From positions 310,001 to 374,000 of the forward strand of contig NZ_NOIG01000008.1 in NCBI RefSeq assembly GCF_002245625.1: a stretch of 64,000 nucleotides of DNA. Direction: 5' to 3'. Position 1 is the stretch's first letter; each line of letters begins with the position of its first letter. Below, one piece after another: positions 17,873-25,021 of this stretch. Source of the stretch: Acidovorax kalamii (GTDB taxonomy: Bacteria; Pseudomonadota; Gammaproteobacteria; Burkholderiales; Burkholderiaceae_C). Position numbers and translations under genes: made by a program. The notes under the pieces are model-generated. The model had not been told where the DNA came from, ran no database searches, and saw nothing but the letters and a program-made list of their open reading frames with translations.

Positions 17873-18793
17873 GTGCCGCAGACCCCCGCCCGACGCCGTG
17901 TTCGACCGCCGCGCAGCCCCGTGCCGCATGTGGCCCCGGCCAGCCGCCCTCCTGCCAACAACCTGCTGCAGAGCGCCCACCTGCACCCCGTGCCCAGCAC
18001 CCTGCTGATCCCGCTGGCGGCGCGGGCGCGGGGGGCGCGCTACTTTCCGTGGCTGGACTGCCGCGATGCCGTGGCGGGCGAGCTGCTGCAGCGCCTGGGC
18101 GCCGATGTGGATGCGCTGCTGGACGACCTGCCTACGGTGTTCCAGGTGCTGTGGCGCACCGGGGCCGTCAAGGCGGCGGGGCGCGCTTTTTTTGCGGCGC
18201 ACCCGCAGGGCCTGGGGGCCAACCTGGGGTGTGGGCTCACGCAGCATTTCCAGTGGCTGGATGCGGGTGCCAACCGGTGGCTGGATGCCGACCTGCCCGA
18301 GGTGATGGCGCTGCGCCAGCAACTGCTGCCGGTGCAAGGCCCGCGCATGCGGCAGGCCGATGTGGACCTTGCCCAGCCTGGCTGGTGGCAGCGCCTGCGG
18401 TTGCCGTCGCGCAGCAACGCACAGCCGGTGCTGCTGGTGTGCGAAGGTGTGCTGATGTACCTGCAGCCCGCGCAGGTGCAGGCCGTGCTGGCCGAGTTTG
18501 CGCAGTGCGCGCCCCCGGGCTCGCGCATGGTGCTGGATGTGCTGACGCGCCAGGCCGTGGGCCGGGCCGCCCGGCACCCCAGCGTGGGGCCCACGGGGGC
18601 CGAATTCTGCTGGGGCGTGGGCCGCATGGCCGAGCTGGCCGCTGCGCATCCGCGCCTGCGTCTGCTGCGCGAGCAGAGCGTGGCCGAGGCTTACGGTTGG
18701 GCGGGGCTCGGTTTAGATGCGCTGTGGCAGCACTGGCTGGGGGCTCCGCCGTATGGGGTGGCAACGCTGGCGGTAGGGGATGGCGCCCCCTGA
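17873..18793 (+). CDS. LCMT/PPM1-family SAM-dependent methyltransferase
   Basis: A 306-residue protein of the leucine carboxyl methyltransferase-like family. It contains STLLIPLAARARGARYFPW, then a SAM-binding glycine motif NLGCGLTQHFQWLD, the acidic WLDADLPEVMALRQ and LVCEGVLMYLQP, which is the family's catalytic-region pattern. The start is set by a perfect AGGAGG at 17860-17865, seven bases before GTG 17873. In bacteria these enzymes methylate small-molecule carboxylates or hydroxyls, often in polyketide-like pathways; the substrate here is unknown. It converges on the UbiH-family gene. Confidence 0.85.
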   Translation: MPQTPARRRVRPPRSPVPHVAPASRPPANNLLQSAHLHPVPSTLLIPLAARARGARYFPWLDCRDAVAGELLQRLGADVDALLDDLPTVFQVLWRTGAVKAAGRAFFAAHPQGLGANLGCGLTQHFQWLDAGANRWLDADLPEVMALRQQLLPVQGPRMRQADVDLAQPGWWQRLRLPSRSNAQPVLLVCEGVLMYLQPAQVQAVLAEFAQCAPPGSRMVLDVLTRQAVGRAARHPSVGPTGAEFCWGVGRMAELAAAHPRLRLLREQSVAEAYGWAGLGLDALWQHWLGAPPYGVATLAVGDGAP

Positions 18794-18803
18794 GCCGCAG
18801 TAG

Positions 18804-20123
18804 CTAGTTTTTTCGCAATTCTGCCAACTGCCCGGGCGCCAGCACCCGCATCCACGCGGGGGCCTTGCCCGTGAGCTGCCCCACGATGGCCGCCTGCAGC
18901 GGGGGCAGGCGCCGCGCGCCCTGCAGCACCAGCTGGCGCAGCAGGCGCGGCATCGGGCGGGCGTCGGTGTACAGGCGCACGATGGCGTTGGTGCCCTGGT
19001 AGATGGGCCAGGCGTGGCGGTGGTGGCCCTGGGCGTAGGGCGCGAGTGCGTCGGCGTTGCCAATGTCCTGCCCGCGCTGGCGCGCGCTGACCAGTGCGGC
19101 CGTGAGCCGCTCCACCCCGGCCAGGCCCAGGTTGTAGCCGTGGGCCGTCACGGGGTGCATGCCCACGGCGGCGTCGCCCAGCAGCGCACAGCGGTGGCCC
19201 GCAAAGCGCTGCGCATACACGGCGACCAGCGGATAGGCATGGCGTTCGCCCACCAGGGCCATGGGGCCCAGCCGGTTGTTGAACTGGGCCTGCACCTGGG
19301 CGGTGAAGGCCTCGGGGGTCTGCGCCATCAGCGCGGCGGCGTCGGCCGCACCCGCCGTAACCACCACCGAGCACAGCGCATGCCCTTCGTGTGGGTCGTC
19401 CGGCAGCGGCAGCACGGCCAGGGTGCGGTCGTAGCCAAAACATTCGTGCGCCACGCCGCCGTGGGGCTGCGTGTGGCGCATGCGGCAGACGATGACGGTG
19501 CGGCCAAAGTCGGTCATCTGTGCGCCGATGCCCAGCTGGCGGCGTGTGGCCGAGAAGCGGCTGTCGGCGGCCACCAGCAGCGGTGCCGTCAGGCGCTGGG
19601 GCGTGGTGGGGTCGCCGGGGGCTGTGCTGGCAGGTACGCAGTCCAGCTCGGCATGGCCGGGCAGTGTGGCCACGCGGGTGACCTGGGTGCCGGTGAGCAG
19701 GCGCACGCCCGGCATGTGTGCCGCCACGGTGTGGGCCGTGCGGCGCAGTGCGTGGTTGGGCACGATAAAGCCCAGCGAGCCGGGGGCTGCGGCACCAGAA
19801 GCGCCACCCTGGGCGCCGCTGGCTGCATTCAGCTGCAGCGCACTGTGGCGGCCCAGCGGGCCGTCGTGCACCTGGGCCTCCACGATCTGGCCCACTTCGT
19901 GGTCTGCCAGATGGGCCCAGGTGCCCAGCCGCTGCAGCGTGGCCCGGCTGGGGTGGGTGAGGGCGATCTCGCGGCCATCGGGCGCGGGCTGGGCCAGAGC
20001 GCTGTCGCTCTGCTGCTCCACCACCGTGGCGGTGAAACCGGCCTGGGCCAGGGAGATGGCCAGCGACAGGCCCGCCGGGCCTGCGCCGACGATGAGCACG
20101 TCGCTGTGGTGGGTGGTGGTCAT
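18804..20123 (-). CDS. UbiH/UbiF-family FAD monooxygenase, possibly UbiM
   Basis: A 439-residue flavoprotein hydroxylase of ubiquinone biosynthesis type. The FAD Rossmann motif is DVLIVGAGPAGLSLAISLAQ at the N-terminus, the ribityl-binding motif is ALLGDAAVGMHPVTAHGYNL near residue 315. The HPVTAHG variant, rather than the HPLAGQG of UbiH/UbiF/UbiI, is what I associate with UbiM, a ring hydroxylase of some betaproteobacteria; that identification is tentative. I start at ATG 20123, since upstream residues do not belong to the fold. The enzyme would work with UbiX/UbiE-type partners encoded elsewhere. Confidence 0.82.
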   Translation of the reverse strand: MTTTHHSDVLIVGAGPAGLSLAISLAQAGFTATVVEQQSDSALAQPAPDGREIALTHPSRATLQRLGTWAHLADHEVGQIVEAQVHDGPLGRHSALQLNAASGAQGGASGAAAPGSLGFIVPNHALRRTAHTVAAHMPGVRLLTGTQVTRVATLPGHAELDCVPASTAPGDPTTPQRLTAPLLVAADSRFSATRRQLGIGAQMTDFGRTVIVCRMRHTQPHGGVAHECFGYDRTLAVLPLPDDPHEGHALCSVVVTAGAADAAALMAQTPEAFTAQVQAQFNNRLGPMALVGERHAYPLVAVYAQRFAGHRCALLGDAAVGMHPVTAHGYNLGLAGVERLTAALVSARQRGQDIGNADALAPYAQGHHRHAWPIYQGTNAIVRLYTDARPMPRLLRQLVLQGARRLPPLQAAIVGQLTGKAPAWMRVLAPGQLAELRKN

Positions 20124-20227
20124 GGCAGGGGGAAACCTAACGGGGCCGAACAAGAGCCCAAGCGCCTGCGATTGTGGGCGCAGCCCGTGCGGCGGGGTTT
20201 GCCCTGGGTCAAGCGGCCGTGCAGGTG

Positions 20228-20299
20228 ATTGCTATTGAAATAATAGCTATCTGGGCAATGCCAGTGCGCGGTAGCGGCCCAAAAACCTTCAAATTTCTG
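20228..20299 (+). repeat. Dispersed palindromic repeat, copy B
   Basis: A near-complete copy: ATTGCTATTGAAATAATAGC, then CTATCTGGGCAATGCCAG, GCGCGGTAGCGGCCC and an A-rich end AAACCTTCAAATTTC. It lies between the UbiH-family gene and a small membrane-protein gene. Confidence 0.8.
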
Positions 20300-20359
20300 A
20301 ACCCCGGGCCTGCGTTGCGCAAGGTGGGCTCGTCCCCACCGTCACCACCGCTCAGCCGT

Positions 20360-20791
20360 TCAGTCCTTGGCGACCTTGCGCGTGCCCCTGGCCGGTTTCT
20401 TCTTGGCCGTGCCTGCCTTCTTGCCGCGCAGGTGCAGCCCCCAGGTCACCAGCAGCCACAGATAGGACGCGGGGATGCTGTACGCAGCAAAGGCGGCCAG
20501 CGACAGCGGCGGTGCGGTGATGGAGCGCGGGTTGGCAATGGTCGCCAGCAGCTGGCGTGTGCCCGTGCCCACCTCGGGCGTGGTGTGCTGGCTGCCCGAA
20601 CGTGCCATGAGCGCGCCCATGAAGGTGAAGAACTCCATGAGCAGTGCGCCGATCAGAAAACACGCGGCCAGGGCCAGCAGCTGCGCAAACGCCCCGCGGT
20701 TGCCCTTGGCCAGAAAAACGATGGCCGACACCAGCACCAGGGCGGGCAGCACAAGGACCACGGCGGGCCAGGCGGACAGGAGCAGGGGCAT
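20360..20791 (-). CDS. Small membrane protein of unknown function
   Basis: A 143-residue protein with about three hydrophobic segments (LLLSAWPAVVLVLPALVLVS, LLALAACFLIGALLMEFF, and SLAAFAAYSIPASYLWLLV) and a very basic C-terminal tail rich in Lys/Arg (RGKKAGTAKKKPARGTRKVA). I start at ATG 20791; the frame is open for 36 more codons without hydrophobic content. It lies downstream of the BCCT transporter gene on the same strand with a 117-base gap. No family recognised. Confidence 0.65.
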   Translation of the reverse strand: MPLLLSAWPAVVLVLPALVLVSAIVFLAKGNRGAFAQLLALAACFLIGALLMEFFTFMGALMARSGSQHTTPEVGTGTRQLLATIANPRSITAPPLSLAAFAAYSIPASYLWLLVTWGLHLRGKKAGTAKKKPARGTRKVAKD

Positions 20792-20908
20792 GGGAGTCGG
20801 TACCGGTATCAGCCGCGAAGCAACAAGAGGAGACAGAAGGACGCTGGGGCGGGTGTGGCTGCGGATGATAGACGCATGCACACCGCCCCTCGCGCCCATG
20901 GTGCCCGT

Positions 20909-22444
20909 CTACGGCTGCGGCGGCGTGGCCGGGCCCGCCATTTCGCGCAGGCGGCGGCGCAGTGCGCGGTCGCGGCGGTCTTCGGCCTCCCAGTCGGCTT
21001 TCACGCCGCGCCACAGCGCCAGCGCCATGAGCAGGATCACCGCGGTGAAGGGCAGGGCGAACACGATGGTGGCGGTCTGCACTGCCTTCACGCCCCCGGC
21101 CAGCAGCAGGCTCACGGCAATGCCCGAGATCAGCAGGCCCCAGACCACCTTGACGCGCGCGGACGGGTTCTCGTTGCCCCGGGTGCTCATCATGCCCAGC
21201 ACCAACACGGCCGAGTCGCCCGAGGTGACGAAGAACACCACCACCAGCACCGTGGCCACCCCCGACATCAGCGCGCCCCAGGGCAGCGCGTGGAACAGCG
21301 AGAACAGCGCGGTGGAGACATCGGCGTTGACCGCATCGGCAATGGGCACGCCCTGCATGATCTGCAGGTGCAGCGCTGTGCCGCCAAACACCGAGAACCA
21401 CACAAACGCCGCCAGCGTGGGCGCCAGCACCGTGCCCAGGATGAATTCGCGGATGCTGCGCCCGCGCGAGACGCGTGCGATGAACAGGCCCACAAATGGC
21501 GACCAGCTCACCCACCAGGCCCAGTAGAACACCGTCCAGCCGCTCACCCAGCCGCTGTCGCGGAAGGGCGTCATGCGCAGGCTCATGCGCACAAACTCGC
21601 TCAGGTAGCTGCCTAGCGTGTTGGTAAAGGTGTCGATGATGACCACCGTGGGCCCCAGCGTGAACACCGCCAGCGCCAGCAGCGCCGCAATGATGAGGTT
21701 GAAGGTGGACAGCCACTTGATGCCGCGCGCCACGCCCGACACCGCCGAGGCGAGGAACAGCACCGTGGTCACCCCGATGATGCCCACCTGCCAGGCTTCA
21801 TTCACCGGCACGCCCATCGTGGCGGCCAGGCCGCTGTTGATCTGCAGCGCTCCCATGCCCAGCGATGCCGCCACGCCGAACGCAGTGGCGATCACCGCGA
21901 GCACATTGACTACCGGGCCGATGCGCTGCAGCGGCGCCCAGGGCAGGGCCATCACGGCGGTGCTGACCAGCGCCGAGCCGCCTTTGCGGAACTGAAAGAA
22001 CGCAATCGCCAGCGCCACGATGCTGTACACCGCCCAGGGGTGCAGCCCCCAGTGGAAGAAGCTGTAGCGCATGGCCGCGTTGGCGGCTTCGGGCGTGTGC
22101 GGCGCGATGCCGGGCGGCGGCGTGCCGTAGTGCGAGATGGGCTCGGCCACGCCCCAGAACACCAGGCCAATGCCCATGCCCGCCGCAAACAGCATGGCAA
22201 ACCACGCGCCGATGGAGAACTCGGGCTCGTCGTCCTCCTGGCCCAGCTTCAGGTCGCCGTAGCGGCTGAACGCCAGGATGAGCGCCATCACCACCAGGCC
22301 CAGCACCACCCACAGGTAGAACCAGCCGAAGTTGCGCGTGATGGCCGCCAGGGCCGTGTCGAACACGGCGCCGAGCGAGTCCGGCGCCGCCACGCCCCAG
22401 AGCACGATGGCGAGGATCAGCCCCGCCGAGATGAGAAGTTCCAT
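20909..22444 (-). CDS. BCCT-family betaine/choline/carnitine transporter
   Basis: A 511-residue inner-membrane secondary transporter with about 12 helices. It carries the family signature GMGIGLVFWGVAEPISHY near residue 89 (the glycine-rich helix that binds betaine) and the Trp-rich TVFYWAWWVSWSPFVGLFIA followed by RVSRGRSIREF. This imports quaternary ammonium compounds such as glycine betaine or choline, for osmoprotection or catabolism. It lacks the long C-terminal regulatory tail of BetT/BetP, ending soon after the last helix. AAAGGTG precedes ATG 22444. No choline oxidation genes are adjacent. Confidence 0.92.
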   Translation of the reverse strand: MELLISAGLILAIVLWGVAAPDSLGAVFDTALAAITRNFGWFYLWVVLGLVVMALILAFSRYGDLKLGQEDDEPEFSIGAWFAMLFAAGMGIGLVFWGVAEPISHYGTPPPGIAPHTPEAANAAMRYSFFHWGLHPWAVYSIVALAIAFFQFRKGGSALVSTAVMALPWAPLQRIGPVVNVLAVIATAFGVAASLGMGALQINSGLAATMGVPVNEAWQVGIIGVTTVLFLASAVSGVARGIKWLSTFNLIIAALLALAVFTLGPTVVIIDTFTNTLGSYLSEFVRMSLRMTPFRDSGWVSGWTVFYWAWWVSWSPFVGLFIARVSRGRSIREFILGTVLAPTLAAFVWFSVFGGTALHLQIMQGVPIADAVNADVSTALFSLFHALPWGALMSGVATVLVVVFFVTSGDSAVLVLGMMSTRGNENPSARVKVVWGLLISGIAVSLLLAGGVKAVQTATIVFALPFTAVILLMALALWRGVKADWEAEDRRDRALRRRLREMAGPATPPQP

Positions 22445-22915
22445 GGATCACCTTTCTTCTGCTGAATCGACAAGGAGATGCGCGGAGCCTTGTGCCGGGC
22501 TTTGCCTGGCGTGCGGCGAGCGGTGTGCGAGACACGCCATGCCGCATTGGCGCTCCAGCAGCGTGCCACCGGGCACGCCCGGCGGTCAATGCGCCTGTGG
22601 CACCCGTGCGCCATGCACGAATGAAGCACAGGTACGCAGGTGCCGACCGCAGCGGTGGCTGCACATCTCGGAAGGAAAGACGGGCCGGCCTGGCGGATGG
22701 CAGGCCCACCGCAGGGGTGGCTTGCCACAACGCCGCATCGCAAGGATGAAGAGAAGGCCGGGCCCGGAGCCGATGCGCGCGTGGGAGCCAGCGGCGCGGC
22801 AAGGCGGGGCGTTTGCGCGGCACCGTCCGTGGACGGCGCCAGAGGGTTGGCGCAAACGGGGAAAAAGGGCGCCAGTGTAGGCAATGGCTGCGCTACGGCA
22901 CCGGCAATACCGCAG
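22445..22915. other. Intergenic region without visible genes
   Basis: The 471 bases between the BCCT start and the hydrolase stop are rich in long open readings on several frames, but none has a ribosome site, a domain or a plausible composition. I see no RNA gene or repeat here. It must contain the promoter of the BCCT gene. Confidence 0.5.
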
Positions 22916-23902
22916 TCAAGCCAGGGGTTGTGGGCGGTGTGATGGCGCGGGGCCTGCGTTGGCGGGTGTCTGCGCATGTGCTGGTGCAAACGTTGTTGCA
23001 AGCGCTGGCACGGCCACAAAGTCCGCCACGGCCTGCAGCACTTCGGCCTGCTGCAGGATCTTGCGGTGGCCCAGGCCCTCGGTGGCCAGCAGCGTGGCGC
23101 CCGCGATGTGGTCGCGGTAGGCCTCGCCGTCGGCAAAGCGGTTGATGCGGTCGCCCCGGTCGTGCACCACCAGCGTGGGCAGGGCGATGCGTGGGCCCAC
23201 GGCCGGGGGCTCGAACTGGCGCATCAGGATGCCTTCGCGCGCCTCGATGCGTCGCTGCATGGCCGCGCGGGTGCGCTCGGTCAGGCCAAACACCTGCGCG
23301 AACAGGCGCGTGTACTCGTGCGGCGAGGCGGGTGGCGCCAGCAGCACCAGCCGCCCGGTGGCCAGGCCCCGGCTGGCTGCGTGCGCGGCAGCGTTGGCCG
23401 CGAGCGAATGGGCCACCACGGCGTGGGGCGCCGAGTCCTGCGCGTGCAGGCGGGCGGTGGTGTATTCGATGGCGCGGGCGAACTGCGGCAGGTTGCTCAC
23501 GCGGCCCCGGCTGCCGCCGTGGGCGGGCAGATCCACCAGCACCGGGCGCAGGCCGCGCGCGGTCAGGGCATCGGCCAGCGGCAGCATCTGGCGCGCATGG
23601 CCGCCCCAGCCGTGCAGCAGCAGCACCGTGGGGCCATGCGGCTGGGCCTGGGGCAGGTAGAGCGTGATCTCCGCGTCTTCAAATGCCAGGCGCTCGGTGC
23701 GCCAGTGGCCGGGGGGCACGGCAGGGCGGCCGGGTTTGCGCAAGGGCAGCGGCGTGCCAAACAGGCGCGAGGCCACGCGCACGGCCAGCGCGGGCCACAG
23801 GCGCTCGGTGGTGCCCAGCGCCAGGCGCAGCAGGCGCATGCCGGGGTGTTCGCCGTAGAAGCTGGACGTGGCCTGCAGCGCGGTGGAGGGGGAGGTGTTC
23901 AT
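22916..23902 (-). CDS. Alpha/beta hydrolase
   Basis: A 328-residue serine-hydrolase-like protein. The oxyanion motif LLLHGWGGHARQM is near residue 95; the nucleophile elbow is VVAHSLAANAA (Ser166), in which the flanking glycines of GxSxG are alanines; the acid lies in HDRGDRINR (Asp251) and the base in GLGHRKI (His279). So a triad is present with an unusual elbow. AGGAG precedes ATG 23902, making the N-terminus MNTSPS. A 37-residue membrane peptide gene is 46 bases upstream and a TetR-type operator lies before that, indicating a small regulated operon. Confidence 0.85.
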   Translation of the reverse strand: MNTSPSTALQATSSFYGEHPGMRLLRLALGTTERLWPALAVRVASRLFGTPLPLRKPGRPAVPPGHWRTERLAFEDAEITLYLPQAQPHGPTVLLLHGWGGHARQMLPLADALTARGLRPVLVDLPAHGGSRGRVSNLPQFARAIEYTTARLHAQDSAPHAVVAHSLAANAAAHAASRGLATGRLVLLAPPASPHEYTRLFAQVFGLTERTRAAMQRRIEAREGILMRQFEPPAVGPRIALPTLVVHDRGDRINRFADGEAYRDHIAGATLLATEGLGHRKILQQAEVLQAVADFVAVPALATTFAPAHAQTPANAGPAPSHRPQPLA

Positions 23903-23948
23903 GGTGGGGCTCCTGAAGGAATGGAGTGGGGCGAGCGCGGCGCCCGCT

Positions 23949-24062
23949 TCAGAAAAAGACCCAGTCCCGGTTGCTGCGCGGGAGGCTGGTGAGGGTGCTG
24001 CGCAGCGCCCGGATGGCGCCCGCTGCGGCCGCAATGGCGGCAATGCCCAGGATGATCAACAT
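23949..24062 (-). CDS. 37-residue single-span membrane peptide
   Basis: A very short gene starting at ATG 24062 with an ideal AAAGGAAA ribosome site. The product opens with a hydrophobic, Ala-rich helix (MLIILGIAAIAAAAGAIRAL) followed by a basic, aromatic tail (RSNRDWVFF), a typical small inner-membrane protein. It is between a TetR-like operator and the alpha/beta hydrolase gene on the same strand, so both are probably expressed together. Function unknown. Confidence 0.6.
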   Translation of the reverse strand: MLIILGIAAIAAAAGAIRALRSTLTSLPRSNRDWVFF

Positions 24063-24075
24063 GGTGTTTCCTTTC

Positions 24076-24093
24076 TTCGCACGATTGTGCGAA
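24076..24093. promoter_or_regulatory. TetR-type operator before the small-peptide/hydrolase operon
   Basis: TTCGCAC-GATT-GTGCGAA, a perfect 7-bp inverted repeat with a 4-base spacer, 14 bases upstream of the small gene start. An almost identical site precedes the neighbouring tetR gene at 24925, so the TetR protein at 24303 is the likely binder. Confidence 0.65.
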
Positions 24094-24143
24094 ATTGGGG
24101 CATAAAAAAACAAGAGGTCTCCATGGCACACCACCGCGTCTCA

Positions 24144-24302
24144 GAGGCTGGGAGTTTTTTAGCCGTGCCCGAAAGGTGCGTCAAAACACCCCGGCTCTAG
24201 GCGCAAAGCGCAGCCATAGCTCGGGCTATGGCGAGCATTTGCAACGACGAGCTGGGGTGTTTTGGCGTGCAAGGCGGACATGGATAAAAGACTCTCAGTC
24301 TC
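24144..24302. repeat. 159-bp long-armed imperfect palindrome
   Basis: A left arm at 24144-24197 (GAGGCTGGGAGTTTTTTAGC ... AAAACACCCCGGCTC) is the imperfect reverse complement of the right arm at 24249-24302 (GAGCTGGGGTGTTTTGGCGT ... GACTCTCAGTCTC). The 51-base centre holds a second hairpin, GCCATAGC/GCTATGGC. No reading frame fills it. Its right edge touches the stop codon of the tetR gene. It looks like a MITE-like or REP-type mobile palindrome. Confidence 0.75.
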
Positions 24303-24914
24303 TCAGGCGGGGGAGGGGAGGTAACTCTTGACGAGGCGCGCCCAGGACGCCTCGGTGCGCTGCGCCGCCTGCGGATCGCGCAGGAAGCGAACGTCGTGCA
24401 ACAGACCCATGATCAGGGAATACATCTCGGCCACCAGCTGGTCGGGCGGCGTGTCGGGGGGCAGGTGCCCGGCCTCGATGGCCTGCAGCACCGTGCGGCG
24501 CAAGGCGGCGCGCCAACGGGTGATTTCGGAATGCAGCAGGTCGCGCAGCTCGCCCTCGCGGTCGTCCAGCTCGAACGCGCCAGCGGTATAGATGCAGCCG
24601 GTGAAAGCCTCCACGTCGCGCGTGCGGGCAATCCAGCGGCGCATGATCTCCTGCAGGCGCGGCAGGCCCTTGGGGTGCTGCATGGCGGGCACAAACACAT
24701 CGGCCAGAAAGCGGCGGCCAAACTCTTCGATCACCGCCTTCTGCAGCGCCTCGCGCGAGCCGGCACGTGAGAACACACCGCTCTTGGACAGCCCCACGCG
24801 GTCGGCCACAGCCTGCAGCGTGATCGACTCCAGCCCCTCGGCCGCAGCCAAGTCCAGCGCCGCGCCGACAATGGCGGCGCGGGTGAGTTCTGCTTTCTGG
24901 GTTTTGGCGTCCAT
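24303..24914 (-). CDS. TetR-family repressor of the small-peptide/hydrolase operon
   Basis: A 203-residue regulator: helix-turn-helix ITLQAVADRVGLSKSGVFSR at about residues 31-50, followed by a helical ligand-binding domain of the TetR_C class with IYTAGAFELDDREGELRDLL. I start at ATG 24914; an ATG 36 bases upstream would put the operator inside the coding region. The operator TTAGCAC-GAAT-GTGCGAA at 24925-24942 implies autoregulation and shared control of the genes at 23949 and 22916. Confidence 0.87.
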   Translation of the reverse strand: MDAKTQKAELTRAAIVGAALDLAAAEGLESITLQAVADRVGLSKSGVFSRAGSREALQKAVIEEFGRRFLADVFVPAMQHPKGLPRLQEIMRRWIARTRDVEAFTGCIYTAGAFELDDREGELRDLLHSEITRWRAALRRTVLQAIEAGHLPPDTPPDQLVAEMYSLIMGLLHDVRFLRDPQAAQRTEASWARLVKSYLPSPA

Positions 24915-24924
24915 GGGGCGAAAT

Positions 24925-24942
24925 TTAGCACGAATGTGCGAA
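24925..24942. promoter_or_regulatory. TetR-type operator before tetR
   Basis: TTAGCAC-GAAT-GTGCGAA, one mismatch from the perfect site at 24076, 11 bases upstream of the tetR start. The pair of sites indicates that one repressor controls both its own gene and the operon downstream. Confidence 0.65.
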
Positions 24943-25021
24943 ATGCGCATTTCACCCTGCTGTCAACCGGGTGACGGGGGTGGCTGGCCTGCACCCCGTG
25001 CCACTGGTACGCTGCGTCGCC

